Source: Paenibacillus uliginis N3/975 (GTDB lineage: Bacteria; Bacillota; Bacilli; Paenibacillales; Paenibacillaceae). Taken from it: a stretch of DNA of 64,000 nt. The stretch is from assembly GCF_900177425.1 (NCBI RefSeq), contig NZ_LT840184.1, positions 5,701,787 through 5,765,786 on the forward strand, given 5' to 3'. The notes under the pieces are model-generated. The model did not search any database. It was given only the letters and a program-made list of their open reading frames with translations, and was not told the DNA's origin. Within the stretch, counting starts at the first letter, position 1. Every line of letters begins with the position of its first letter. This document shows positions 9,115-18,129 of this stretch, piece by piece. A program made the translations under genes and the position numbers.

Positions 9115-10562
9115 TTAGACCGCGTTCGATCAAAAGCACGTTTGCCCGCCACTTCTCCTGGGTAATCGTGTGCAGCCTACTGACGACACTTGTCACTTGG
9201 GGACTACTCTTTCTGTTATTCAATTACTTCTTTAACCATGATATCATTCTTCCGGCCAATCATTATGAAGGGCAGATTCCCGTAATTTCAGAGTATGTGC
9301 GAACGGAGGGAGATTCCGTCATCAGCAAGCAGGGACAACCGGCATTGGAAAGGCTCATTCCTTCTGAAGGAATGTCCTATCGTGTAGTCTCTTTATCCGG
9401 TGATTTCCTGTATGGAGATCTGGAATTCCATGAGCCGTTGAACAAAAGCGATATCCTTGACCGCTTAAATCAAACATTCTCAGGAATAAATCAAGTCATT
9501 AAATATATTCCTGTTCAATCCGATCAGGGAGATCTGTTAGGGGCTCTTTTGCTAGGATATTCTCTTAAGGTAAAAACAGCAAATCCAGTGTTCTCTCCCT
9601 TGGTCACCTTCGGATTTCTAACCTTTTTTCTGTCGCCTTTTCTGTATGTCATCATCTTCACTTACATTTTCGGAAGGCGGTTTAGTCGAAAGATAAATAA
9701 TCCTTTACAGCAATTATTACATGGGGCAGAGCGTATTAAGGAACGGGACTTACATTTTTCCATAACCGAGAATTGCTCCATAACTGAAGTTAATCAGCTT
9801 ACGATTGCTTTTGAAGAAATGCGCCAGGAGCTTGAACAATCCATTGAAAGGGAATGGAAGCTGGAGCAAGAAAGAAGCACGATGTTTGCCGCACTAGCTC
9901 ACGATTTACGCACACCGCTAACGATTATTCAGGGGCATGTGGAGGGCCTTATGCAGATGAACGGGGACATTCGTGAGGAACGACTCCCTCAATACCTTCA
10001 AGTGATCAAACGCAACACAAATCGGGCATCTAATCTTCTTCAGGATATGAATACGATTGCGGAAATCGAAAAAGTATCATTTCAACTAAATCCCATCCCT
10101 ATGGATATAGATGAATTCATTGATGATAAAGAGGCTGAATATGTGGCCTTATGCAGAGAAAAAAATATTACCTTTCAAACGGAACTAACAGATAAGCGCG
10201 GTGTCAAACCCCTCATCTCCTTCGATCCCTATCGAATCATTCAGGTCTTGGACAACCTTGTTGCTAATAGCATCCGATATACCCCGCATTCAGGGAAAAT
10301 CCTCTGGAGTGTAGAGTTAACCGAACAGCAGGTCTCCATGGCCATAACCGATAACGGAACCGGATTTCATAATCAAGATCTGGAGCAAGTGTTTGAGCAA
10401 TTCTATCAGGGGCATGCCCGATCTGTAAGACAAAAAGGTCATTCCGGACTTGGATTGTATATCGCAAAATTGTTGGTTCAGCATCACAGCGGGCATATTA
10501 TCGCAGAAAACAACCTTCATGTCGGGGCCACCGTACGATTTACATTTCCTATTAAAAAATAA
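9111..10562 (+). CDS. Sensor histidine kinase partner of the upstream regulator
   Basis: A 483-residue membrane kinase. Two membrane segments (near residues 20-40 and 160-190) enclose an external domain of about 120 residues, then come a HAMP region, the phospho-acceptor motif LAHDLRTPL, and the ATP-binding boxes DNLVANSIRYTP, DNGTGF and GHSGLGLYIAK. The start at 9111 gives a four-base overlap with the regulator; an in-frame ATG at 9099 is also possible. The overall build resembles VanS-like kinases. The ligand is unknown. Confidence 0.92.
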   Translation: MIRPRSIKSTFARHFSWVIVCSLLTTLVTWGLLFLLFNYFFNHDIILPANHYEGQIPVISEYVRTEGDSVISKQGQPALERLIPSEGMSYRVVSLSGDFLYGDLEFHEPLNKSDILDRLNQTFSGINQVIKYIPVQSDQGDLLGALLLGYSLKVKTANPVFSPLVTFGFLTFFLSPFLYVIIFTYIFGRRFSRKINNPLQQLLHGAERIKERDLHFSITENCSITEVNQLTIAFEEMRQELEQSIEREWKLEQERSTMFAALAHDLRTPLTIIQGHVEGLMQMNGDIREERLPQYLQVIKRNTNRASNLLQDMNTIAEIEKVSFQLNPIPMDIDEFIDDKEAEYVALCREKNITFQTELTDKRGVKPLISFDPYRIIQVLDNLVANSIRYTPHSGKILWSVELTEQQVSMAITDNGTGFHNQDLEQVFEQFYQGHARSVRQKGHSGLGLYIAKLLVQHHSGHIIAENNLHVGATVRFTFPIKK

Positions 10563-10567
10563 TCAAA

Positions 10568-10597
10568 AAAATCCATGGCATGATCGCCATGGATTTT
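10568..10597. terminator. Bidirectional terminator between kinase and exoA
   Basis: AAAATCCATGGC and GCCATGGATTTT form a 12-bp perfect stem with a 6-base loop. The A/T ends make it work for both converging genes. Confidence 0.85.
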
Positions 10598-10603
10598 GGT
10601 GTA

Positions 10604-11356
10604 TTAACTTAGGCTCAGCGAAACCGGACAGTGATCACTTCCCATCACCTGGCAGTCGATTTCTGCATCCTTCACCTTCTCTTCCAAACGGGCGGACACC
10701 AGAAAATAATCGATACGCCAGCCGATATTCCGCTCTCTCACTTTCGGCATATAAGACCACCAGCTGTACACGTCGGTACGATCTGGGTATAGAAACCGGA
10801 AGGTGTCGATAAATCCGGCTGCCAACAGATCTGTCATCTTCCCCCGCTCTTCCAGCGTAAAGCCGGAGTTGCCCAGATTGGACTTCGCATTTTTCAGATC
10901 GATCTCCTGATGCGCGACATTTAAATCCCCGCATACGATAACCGGTTTGAGTTCATCCAGCTGCAGCAAATAGCAGCGGAACCGTTCCTCCCATTCGATT
11001 CTGTAATCCAATCGGCTAAGATCTCGTTTCGCGTTAGGTGTATATACATTCACGAGATAAAAGTTCTCAAATTCCAGTGTGATAATTCTTCCTTCCGATT
11101 CGCTATCCTCTTCAATGCCGTACCTAACAGACAAAGGCGGTATTTTGGTAAACACAGCGGTTCCAGAATAACCTTTCTTTAAAGCATAGTTCCAGTATTG
11201 ATCATATTCAGGGCCCAGATCAAGCTCAATCTGCCCTTCCTGCAACTTCGTTTCTTGAACGCAAAAAATATCGGCATCAGCTTGTTTAAAATAATCAATA
11301 AAGCCTTTGGTTACACAGGCCCGCAAACCGTTGACATTCCAGGATACCAGCTTCAA
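10604..11356 (-). CDS. exoA: Exodeoxyribonuclease III (AP endonuclease, DNA repair)
   Basis: A 250-residue member of the EEP nuclease family that cuts at abasic sites and degrades 3' ends of duplex DNA. Visible motifs are LVSWNVNGLRA, FCVQETKLQEGQ, YSGTAVFTK, VCGDLNVAH, IGWRIDYFLVS and GSDHCPVSL; these hold the metal and catalytic Asn, Glu, Asp and His residues. The start is taken as TTG 11356, eight bases after a GGAGG; an ATG 15 bases upstream would contain that site within the coding sequence. Length matches the family. Confidence 0.95.
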   Translation of the reverse strand: MKLVSWNVNGLRACVTKGFIDYFKQADADIFCVQETKLQEGQIELDLGPEYDQYWNYALKKGYSGTAVFTKIPPLSVRYGIEEDSESEGRIITLEFENFYLVNVYTPNAKRDLSRLDYRIEWEERFRCYLLQLDELKPVIVCGDLNVAHQEIDLKNAKSNLGNSGFTLEERGKMTDLLAAGFIDTFRFLYPDRTDVYSWWSYMPKVRERNIGWRIDYFLVSARLEEKVKDAEIDCQVMGSDHCPVSLSLS

Positions 11357-11589
11357 AATCTTAACCTCCAATCGAATATATATATAGAAGAAATTCTATG
11401 ATTCTATGAGTCTCACAAATTCTATTATCTTATCATGGGTGCTCAATGCTGACAATCTCACCTGTCTTGACCTAAAAATACATATTTATATGAATAGTCA
11501 GGCGTGAACAGTAACAACATAAAGGTTGGCGGTATTTCCGCTGTAAGCTTCAATATAAGCAAACAGCCCACCGAAGGAGGACCTTGATC

Positions 11590-11733
11590 ATGACAGGAAG
11601 AAATAACAAACCGAAAAATGACGGACCATCCAGCAGCCCGGATAGATTGGATCAGTACGGAGACAAACTCGCATCCCATAACGAAGAGGAATTCACTTCT
11701 GCTACCGAGGAGCACTGCCGGGAGGAAAAGTAA
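11590..11733 (+). CDS. Small acidic hydrophilic protein
   Basis: A 47-codon frame beginning MTGRNNKPKNDGPSSSP and ending in a Glu-rich tail, preceded by AAGGAGG at good spacing and followed by a hairpin terminator. It has no hydrophobic segment and looks disordered. Such short charged proteins are common in Bacillales. I cannot assign a function. The case rests on the ribosome site, the following terminator and the absence of a competing gene. Confidence 0.55.
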   Translation: MTGRNNKPKNDGPSSSPDRLDQYGDKLASHNEEEFTSATEEHCREEK

Positions 11734-11758
11734 CCGGAACAGATGCCTACAACAAAAC

Positions 11759-11796
11759 GGGGCTGTCCCAAAAGGTTCATGAACCTGGGACGCCCC
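11759..11796 (+). terminator. Terminator after the small acidic gene
   Basis: GGGG-TGTCCCA pairs with TGGGAC-CCCC, with an inner palindrome AGGTTCATGAACCT. The T-tail is weak, so this is a less certain call. Confidence 0.5.
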
Positions 11797-11890
11797 TATG
11801 TTTGTTGTAAGACGCTACGAATACGAATCATTCCGCCAGTCGAGCGGACACAAGGAATAATCGATACACCAGAATCGGTCGCGGTTATCT

Positions 11891-12634
11891 CTACCGCTTC
11901 ATGAATCCCTTGTCCTGCAAATATTCCTTCATATGAAGGCGCACCGGTTCCGACAGACGCTTCGCCATAAACTGCGACCAGGCCGCTGTGGATTTACCTC
12001 CGCTCCGGGCACGCATGTATTCGGCATACGTGTTGTCGTAGGTTTTAACTTCCTCCACGGTTTTCGTTGCATCGTATGTTCCATGGTGAAGTACTCCCTC
12101 TAGAGGCAGACGGGGGCGAATACCGGGATCCTGATCCGGATAGCCGACACACATGCCGAACACCGGATACACGAGCTCCGGCAATTTCAGTTGTTCTGCA
12201 AATTCCGCAATTTGGTTCCGTACCCCGCCGATATATACGATCCCGAGGCCCATGGATTCCGCAGCAACCGCAGCATTTTGTGCAGCCAGCGCGGCATCTA
12301 CTGTCGCCACGATTAAATTTTCAGTCGAATCCACATAACTCGGTTGATCGCCCAAATGCGCCTCACTCACTTTTTGCAAACGATATAAATCTGCACACCA
12401 TACGAGAAATACCGGACACTCTACAATATAAGCCTGATTACCGGCTAGAGCTGATAAAGCCCGCTTCTGCTCCGGATCTGTTACGGCAATGACGCTGTAT
12501 GCCTGCACACTGCTAGAACTGGAAGCCATCTGCCCCGCCGCGATGATCATCTCCAGCTGTTCCTCGGTAACCATCCTGTCCGTATATTTACGGATGGATC
12601 GGTGATTCATCAACAGAGATAATGTTTCATTCAC
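11891..12634 (-). CDS. NfsA/NfrA-type flavin reductase (nitroreductase)
   Basis: A 247-residue FMN-dependent NAD(P)H oxidoreductase. The opening with NHRSIRKYTD, the FMN segment ASSSSSVQAYSVIAV, AAESMGLGIVYIGGVRN and the ending ARSGGKSTAAW closely follow Bacillus NfrA. The start is GTG, overlapping the stop of the TetR-family gene by four bases (GTGA), so translation is coupled to the regulator. It is the last gene of a three-gene unit with a membrane exporter-like protein and TetR, suggesting a role in handling toxic electrophiles or quinones. Confidence 0.9.
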   Translation of the reverse strand: MNETLSLLMNHRSIRKYTDRMVTEEQLEMIIAAGQMASSSSSVQAYSVIAVTDPEQKRALSALAGNQAYIVECPVFLVWCADLYRLQKVSEAHLGDQPSYVDSTENLIVATVDAALAAQNAAVAAESMGLGIVYIGGVRNQIAEFAEQLKLPELVYPVFGMCVGYPDQDPGIRPRLPLEGVLHHGTYDATKTVEEVKTYDNTYAEYMRARSGGKSTAAWSQFMAKRLSEPVRLHMKEYLQDKGFMKR

Positions 12635-13233
12635 TTGGTATCCTCAACTCCCAGTCCTTTGAATATAAATTGTATCGCTTGCTGTGAAATAAGCTCCGGA
12701 TCGGCATCTTTAAACCCTAGCAAAGGCTCGTTATTAATCATCAATTTATGAGATAAACACACCCCCATCACCATGAGCAATGCCTCTCCTGACGATTCAA
12801 AATGAAACTTACCCTGGGACTTTCCACGATCCAGCAGCTGCTTTACCGCACTCCATACGGGACGTAAAAAAGACAGTACGACCTCTTTGCGTGGCGTGCG
12901 CATCGTCAGCTCTTGCTGAACGATATCGCTTAGCTCTGTATCAATTAGCGTATACTTTACGATCTCATGGATAGCAAAAGCAAGACCGCTCACCGGCTCA
13001 TCCATCCGTTCCTTATATTGATCCATATCATAGCCCGGAAATAACTGTTCAAAAATCGCTGTAAACATCTTGTCTTTGCCACCAAAATGATAGGATACAA
13101 GCGCGATATTGACGGAGGCATCATCGCATATTTGCCGAACGGAAGTCCCTTCAAACCCTTGCTTGGCAAACAGCTTTTTGGCAGACATTAATATACGCGT
13201 TTTCACATCCAGCTCAGGCTGTTCCTGTTCCAT
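12631..13233 (-). CDS. TetR/AcrR-family repressor
   Basis: A 200-residue regulator. The HTH is clear at the N-terminus: TRILMSAKKLFAKQGFEGTS, then VRQICDDASVNIALVSYHFG. The C-terminal ligand domain resembles the CerR type (DUF1956). It probably binds the paired AAACG..CGTTT palindromes at 14535-14564 upstream of the membrane gene and so represses its own unit. It is coupled to the nitroreductase by a four-base overlap. Confidence 0.9.
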   Translation of the reverse strand: MEQEQPELDVKTRILMSAKKLFAKQGFEGTSVRQICDDASVNIALVSYHFGGKDKMFTAIFEQLFPGYDMDQYKERMDEPVSGLAFAIHEIVKYTLIDTELSDIVQQELTMRTPRKEVVLSFLRPVWSAVKQLLDRGKSQGKFHFESSGEALLMVMGVCLSHKLMINNEPLLGFKDADPELISQQAIQFIFKGLGVEDTK

Positions 13234-13327
13234 CCGACTGTCCCCTTTAAACGTTCTTCCATCTATTATGGAACTTCAGCCTGGACAGCGCAAGGTGCGG
13301 AAAACAGCAATAAGTGAAAGGTTACGT

Positions 13328-14509
13328 TCAAGCAGAGGTCAGCGTTGGGATATGCTGTGTGGATTCACCGCTTCGACTAGAGTGTCGGTTTTTTCTTAGA
13401 GCTGTAACTGCTGCTGAAATGACGAGAGAGATAATAGCTGTCACTGCAAGCCCAAGTAAGTCTTTCCCCAGATGGACGCCGCCGAATAAAATGTTCATCA
13501 GACCTTCAACAGCATAGGTGGCAGGAAGCAAATCTCCCGTAGTCTGAAAGCCTGCACCAAGCATCTGTCTTGGAATCATCGCCCCCGAGGTAACTAGCTG
13601 CAAGGATAAAAGCGTAATATTAAACAACATGCCCCCTATTCCAAAAACTATAAGGAACATCTGGGAAAACACAAGAAACACCCATACGATCAGACTCTGG
13701 AACAACCAAAGGGGCATAAATCCTTCAGCAGACTGTCCGCCCAATGCCATAACCAGCGATGAGCCCAGCAAGGAGATCACAAGAGCAGAGACGATATTGA
13801 TCATCGTCCGTGCCGTAAAAGCCTGCCATTTGGTGATGCCGTTACCAAGTGTCAAAGATGCCTGCTGCATATTCATTCCCATAATCATGGCCCCGACAAA
13901 AGAAGCAAGGACCATCATCATCGGAACCATCTGATTATTCAATCCGTCCACAGAGTAGATGTAGCTGATTTCAGACTTTACCCGTTCCGCCAAGCTTGCT
14001 GCTGCAACCGAAGCCTGTTCTGAAGGAATCGATGAACGCTCTAGCACATTTTGGATACCTGCAGCCGATGCCTCACGGTCGACGGTTCCAGTGATCGCTA
14101 CTGCCGCACTATCCATTACACTCTTCACAAGCGCAGGATTGGATTCATTGATCTCATACAGCAGATTAGCTTGCGCTGCTGGATTTTGCAGATCTGCCGT
14201 GAAATCGGCAGGAATGGTCATCACCATTTGCACCTCACGGTTTATGAGTTGCTGTCTTGCTGTATTCTGATTAGCATTACTGATTTGAAATGGAAGACTG
14301 TTCTGCAATTTCTGAAGAACCTGAACTCCCATAATCTTGTCTTCATTAACAATCGCAATGCGAAAACCCCCTATCCGTTCATTTGCCCCCTGATACCCCG
14401 TCATCCAAATGACACTAAATATAATCTGAAATGCTAGAGCTGTAGCGATGCCCAACATCATTTGCGGAGACTTTTCAATAAAATGAATACACCTTTGAAC
14501 ACATTCCAT
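13328..14509 (-). CDS. YhgE/Pip-like ABC-2-type membrane protein
   Basis: A 393-residue protein with one membrane helix near the N-terminus, a large external domain of about 170 residues (GFRIAIVNEDKIMG, REVQMVMTIPADF), and about five C-terminal helices. This build is typical of YhgE/Pip and related ABC-2 membrane proteins, which lack their own ATPase. It heads a likely operon with TetR and nitroreductase genes, so export of a toxic compound is a reasonable guess. GGGGAGAG precedes the ATG. Confidence 0.82.
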   Translation of the reverse strand: MECVQRCIHFIEKSPQMMLGIATALAFQIIFSVIWMTGYQGANERIGGFRIAIVNEDKIMGVQVLQKLQNSLPFQISNANQNTARQQLINREVQMVMTIPADFTADLQNPAAQANLLYEINESNPALVKSVMDSAAVAITGTVDREASAAGIQNVLERSSIPSEQASVAAASLAERVKSEISYIYSVDGLNNQMVPMMMVLASFVGAMIMGMNMQQASLTLGNGITKWQAFTARTMINIVSALVISLLGSSLVMALGGQSAEGFMPLWLFQSLIVWVFLVFSQMFLIVFGIGGMLFNITLLSLQLVTSGAMIPRQMLGAGFQTTGDLLPATYAVEGLMNILFGGVHLGKDLLGLAVTAIISLVISAAVTALRKNRHSSRSGESTQHIPTLTSA

Positions 14510-14529
14510 CTCTCCCCTACAATTAAATC

Positions 14530-14566
14530 TTTTTAAACAAACGTTTAATTAAACGATCGTTTAAAT
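14530..14566 (-). promoter_or_regulatory. Probable TetR-family operator
   Basis: Two neighbouring inverted repeats occur just upstream of the YhgE-like gene: AAACAAACGTTT (14535-14546) and the perfect 16-mer TTAAACGATCGTTTAA (14549-14564). AAACG..CGTTT half-sites are common for TetR repressors, and the unit encodes one. Binding is inferred. Confidence 0.65.
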
Positions 14567-14627
14567 CATAGGTCGGTTTCCGGTAATTGTCAATAGATAT
14601 TGAAAAAGCCGAATTAATACGACAAAA

Positions 14628-14660
14628 AACCGCCAGGCTGTATTATGCAGCCTGACGGTC
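14628..14660 (-). terminator. Terminator of copZ
   Basis: On the minus strand GACCGTCAGGCTG and CAGCCTGGCGGT form a long stem with one mismatch, followed by TTTTTT. It lies 20 bases after the copZ stop. Confidence 0.85.
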
Positions 14661-14679
14661 TTTGATAAATATTTAATAG

Positions 14680-14880
14680 TTAAACGACATCATATCCTTG
14701 TTCTTCGATTGTTTCTTTAATTTGTTCCACAGTTGCCTTCGTTTCGTCATATTCCACGGTCACCGTGTTGGAAGCCAGATCCACTTTACCGGACAAACCC
14801 GCGTTTTTCAAAGCACCTTCAATTGAATTCACACAGTGGTTGCAAGACATGCCTTCGACGTTCATCGTAACTTGTTTCAT
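14680..14880 (-). CDS. copZ: Copper chaperone CopZ
   Basis: A 66-residue HMA-fold protein with the copper-binding motif MSCNHC near residue 10 and the fold ending EEQGYDVV. It carries Cu(I) in the cytoplasm and normally delivers it to a CopA ATPase or to the repressor CsoR. Here no copA or csoR is adjacent; copZ is a single gene between its own promoter and terminator. AGGAGG precedes the ATG. The promoter carries a CsoR-like site. Confidence 0.95.
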   Translation of the reverse strand: MKQVTMNVEGMSCNHCVNSIEGALKNAGLSGKVDLASNTVTVEYDETKATVEQIKETIEEQGYDVV

Positions 14881-14930
14881 TCGTAATTCCTCCTTGGCTG
14901 TTGTGCCGGCTGATATGCCGGTTATTTAAT

Positions 14931-14987
14931 GGGTATATTTACAGTAAATATACCCGCATTGTACTATACCCCCCATAAGTATGTAAA
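14931..14987 (-). promoter_or_regulatory. copZ promoter with CsoR-like site and a perfect palindrome
   Basis: Read on the minus strand, TTTACA (14987-14982) and TACAAT (14963-14958) are separated by 18 bases that contain ATGGGGGGTAT, a CsoR-type operator core, so a repressor there would block polymerase. Just downstream, 14931-14955 is a perfect inverted repeat with 11-base arms (GGGTATATTTA) and a 3-base centre, covering the start of the transcript. It could be a second operator. Copper response is inferred from the gene. Confidence 0.7.
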
Positions 14988-15229
14988 GATTGTTTTCTTT
15001 TAGTAGCTATAATGGAATTTTCTCAAAAATATTTTGTTGCAGCTCCCCGAATTGTGATACAAAACCTCTAATTTTGCTGGTATAATAATCTATAATTGTT
15101 GAGATAGACCAATAAAATTCCTTGTTATACAACTTTTTCTTTTTTTCGAGAAGTAGAGAAGGAATTTCCAGTTTTACATCGAATATGTAATTTAAAGGAA
15201 TTGACGAAACAGGAAAGTAGGAAACAGCT

Positions 15230-15850
15230 ATGGTTTTTGACGGCATTATCATTGGTCTGATTGTCGGGCTGATTCGGGGAGGCATTCGTCACGGCTTGCT
15301 TCAGTTCAGTAAAATTCGGCTGAAGGGCGGCTGGATCTTTCCGGTGCTGCTGATCATCCAGCTGATCATCTTCAGATTCCAGGAGAACTCCGACATACTG
15401 GCAGCGGCAAGCAGTTATGTGTTTATGACCATCTATATAGTAGGCATGCTGTTCCTATGGATGAACCGAGATCAGAGAGGTTTTGGCAGTATCTTAGCAG
15501 GTGTGTTTCTTAACTTCCTTGTTATGGCCGTCAATGGTGGCAGAATGCCGGTATCGCTTCAGGCAGCTTCGGTGCTTGATCCTTATTATGTAGACATGCT
15601 TAAAGAAGGAGCTATCATAACCAAGCACTTCTTGCTTGATGACTTAACCGTGCTTCCATTCCTTGGTGATATTATCCCACTGTCTGCACCTTATCCGAGA
15701 ACCCAAGCCATCAGCATCGGCGATATCGTGATGAACATAGGCATTTTTATGTATATTGTACATTTGATGAGTAATGGCCACAGGAAAGCCTCTAAATCTA
15801 GTGATGAACAATTAGAAACTTCTGACCATGTAGAACCACAAAAAGTTTAA
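15230..15850 (+). CDS. DUF5317 membrane protein
   Basis: A 206-residue protein with about five membrane helices. It matches the DUF5317 family: GLIRGGIRHGLLQFSKIRLK near the start, NGGRMPVSLQAA in the middle and LDDLTVLPFLGDIIPL later. The function is unknown. The family is often found near HD-GYP or GGDEF genes, and here a GGDEF/HD-GYP gene follows on the same strand after a 33-residue membrane peptide. The ribosome site (AGGAAA) is weak. A TATAAT-like box lies near 15090. Confidence 0.85.
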   Translation: MVFDGIIIGLIVGLIRGGIRHGLLQFSKIRLKGGWIFPVLLIIQLIIFRFQENSDILAAASSYVFMTIYIVGMLFLWMNRDQRGFGSILAGVFLNFLVMAVNGGRMPVSLQAASVLDPYYVDMLKEGAIITKHFLLDDLTVLPFLGDIIPLSAPYPRTQAISIGDIVMNIGIFMYIVHLMSNGHRKASKSSDEQLETSDHVEPQKV

Positions 15851-15883
15851 ATACATCAAATGCCTTGAAAGGGGGGGAAATAC

Positions 15884-15985
15884 ATGAAAAGAACAGAAAA
15901 AGTTAAATATTCCCGTATTGTTTTCAACGCTGTAATCGTAGCGTCCGTTCTCGTAGCACTGACCTCTGGTTTCAAATTCGTTTAA
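15884..15985 (+). CDS. 33-residue single-span membrane peptide
   Basis: MKRTEKVKYSRIVFN, followed by a hydrophobic stretch (AVIVASVLVALTSG) and FKFV. A run of seven G sits 6 bases before the ATG and a strong terminator follows the stop, so it is very probably translated. It is placed 33 bases after the DUF5317 gene and likely co-transcribed with it. Function is unknown; a small partner of the membrane protein is possible. Confidence 0.65.
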   Translation: MKRTEKVKYSRIVFNAVIVASVLVALTSGFKFV

Positions 15986-15994
15986 TTGTGATAT

Positions 15995-16028
15995 AAAAGA
16001 ACTGGCTATTCATAGCCAGTTCTTTTAT
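15995..16028 (+). terminator. Terminator after DUF5317/33-aa peptide unit
   Basis: A near-perfect 15-bp stem AAAGAACTGGCTAT/ATAGCCAGTTCTTT with a 2-base loop and a T-rich tail. Confidence 0.85.
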
Positions 16029-16106
16029 ATATCCTCGTTGTTTTGTGCTGTATTATACCTTAAAATGTGGAGATACCATCATTGTTAGCCAAGGAGAAAA
16101 TAATTT

Positions 16107-17960
16107 ATGTCCATGTTGAAACGGGCTCGTACCATGAAGTTAAATGCACGCCATTGGTACTTCTTAATCGTATCTATCATTGGAATCACCGTCTTTATCT
16201 TTATCAATCAGGCGGACTTCCTAAACTATTCCCTAAATAATTGGATTTGGTTATATGCTCTCGTCGGCGCCACATTAATTTTAGATCACTTTACCTTTCG
16301 CCTTCCTCCACAAGGAAATGGACAATCTATGGACTCATCGGTCTATTTAGCTTGTGTCTTCATCTATGGTGCCCCGTTTGCTTTATCCGTCTGTCTGTTG
16401 ACTTTAATCATCCTATCACTTTATAACCGTAAAACTCCATTTTGGAAAAACCTTGTCAACTTTTCTATATACGTCTTGATGATTACCGGCTCTTCAATCG
16501 TATTCTCTGCATCAGGAGGAGAAATCGGGCCTATCCAAAACGAAAACATCATTTCATATGTGATAGCTCTGTCTGTTTATTTTTCAATAAACGTGTTATT
16601 GATTGGTTTCTACTACGTTATTCTGATGAAAAGTACGCTATTTGAAGCTTTGAAAGAATTTTTCAAGGATATTATCGTTGTATATCTTAGTACCCTTATC
16701 CTTTCTCTTGCCTTGTCTATCCTCATTTCCAGCAATGGCGTATTTGGCTTAGCACTGTTCATTGCGCTTAGTACAATGCTCTCCTATTCGTTTAAGCAGC
16801 TGTTCACGATGTACAACGAAATTCAGGAAAAAGCGATCAAGGATCAGCGTACCGGGTTATTCAACCACAGTTATTTCGAGAACTTATTGGATACAGAAAT
16901 TAAAAAATCGAAGGCAGCGGAAACCTCGCTGTCCCTAGCGATGATTGACATAGACGATTTCAAGAAATACAACGATCAGTTCGGTCACCTGAAAGGAGAC
17001 ATGCTGCTCGCATTTCTGGGCAATTTTCTGAAAACTGAATGTGATCCTGCAGAGGTTATCGCCTCTCGTTTTGGGGGTGAGGAATTTACAATCCTGATGC
17101 CGGGTTATGATGAGAATGAAGCTCGCCATTTTATAAACCGCCTCCGTAAAAAGCTGAATGATACTTATTTTGAAGGGGTCGAAATTTTTCCTGCCGGTTG
17201 TCTCTCCTTCTCAGCGGGAATTGCCAACTACCGGGATGACATCCATGATAAAGCACAGATGGTCGACCTCGCGGACCAGGCACTTTATTACGCCAAGAAG
17301 CAGGGAAAGAACAACGTACATGTATACGGCAGCGGCTCAGTCCAGGAATATGAAATTGATTTTGCAGAAGATGTACGCGATATTGAGCAGCAGTTGAAGT
17401 TGTTTCTTTATAAAGATGTGGACACCTTCAAGCATTCCAAGCGCGTCTTCCGGTACGCCGTTGATATGAGCGAAGTACTCGGTCTGGAATGCACAGAAAG
17501 ACGTACTTTTGTGCTCGGTGCACTCATTCATGACATTGGAAAGCTGGAAATTCCTTGGGGAATATTAAATAAGAAGGATAAGCTCACTCCTGGCGAATGG
17601 GAAACGGTAAAACGCCACGTCAGCTGGGGAAAACGGATTGCCGAAACGAATGAAAGACTTAAAGAGCTGGTACCGTATATCGAGCTTCATCACGAACGGT
17701 ATGACGGGGGTGGATATCCGCACGGATTCAAGGGCAGCCAAATTCCAAGATTGTGCCGTATGCTCACGATTATTGATTCTTTTGATGCGATGACAACGGA
17801 ACGGCCTTACCAAAAAACCAAAACCTACGAAGAAGGCATTGCCGAGTTGAGAAGATGTGCCGGAAGCCAGTTCGATCCTGAGCTGGTTGAGCTGTTTATT
17901 GGCTACATGCAGCAGCGTATGCTGGAGCAACAACAGCCTGCCGCTGGATTCGAGACATGA
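16107..17960 (+). CDS. Membrane protein with GGDEF and HD-GYP domains (c-di-GMP synthesis and breakdown)
   Basis: A 617-residue protein. Residues about 15-235 form six or seven membrane helices. The GGDEF domain runs from about 245 to 400 (RTGLFNHSYFENLL, active loop RFGGEEFTIL). The HD-GYP domain runs from about 430 to 600: HSKRVFRYAV, metal motif HDIGK, then HHERYDGGGYP, and IDSFDAMTTERPY. Key residues of both the cyclase and the phosphodiesterase are kept, so both activities, or GTP-regulated hydrolysis, are possible. AAGGAG precedes the ATG. It follows the DUF5317 unit. Confidence 0.93.
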   Translation: MSMLKRARTMKLNARHWYFLIVSIIGITVFIFINQADFLNYSLNNWIWLYALVGATLILDHFTFRLPPQGNGQSMDSSVYLACVFIYGAPFALSVCLLTLIILSLYNRKTPFWKNLVNFSIYVLMITGSSIVFSASGGEIGPIQNENIISYVIALSVYFSINVLLIGFYYVILMKSTLFEALKEFFKDIIVVYLSTLILSLALSILISSNGVFGLALFIALSTMLSYSFKQLFTMYNEIQEKAIKDQRTGLFNHSYFENLLDTEIKKSKAAETSLSLAMIDIDDFKKYNDQFGHLKGDMLLAFLGNFLKTECDPAEVIASRFGGEEFTILMPGYDENEARHFINRLRKKLNDTYFEGVEIFPAGCLSFSAGIANYRDDIHDKAQMVDLADQALYYAKKQGKNNVHVYGSGSVQEYEIDFAEDVRDIEQQLKLFLYKDVDTFKHSKRVFRYAVDMSEVLGLECTERRTFVLGALIHDIGKLEIPWGILNKKDKLTPGEWETVKRHVSWGKRIAETNERLKELVPYIELHHERYDGGGYPHGFKGSQIPRLCRMLTIIDSFDAMTTERPYQKTKTYEEGIAELRRCAGSQFDPELVELFIGYMQQRMLEQQQPAAGFET

Positions 17961-18032
17961 ATCTTTCTCCACTGATCTCCTCCCTACGTTTGATACGTAC
18001 CAAAAACAGGTATAAAGAGAGTATCCGCTGTA

Positions 18033-18062
18033 AGGCTCCGGTTACAACGGAGTCTTTTTATT
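18033..18062 (+). terminator. Terminator after GGDEF/HD-GYP gene
   Basis: AGGCTCCG and CGGAGTCT pair around GTTACAA and are followed by TTTTATTT. Confidence 0.75.
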
Positions 18063-18129
18063 TGATTCGGTTTTATTTAAAATAGATAATGAGATATTAG
18101 ATTAAAACACATAGAGTGGAGTGGACAAT

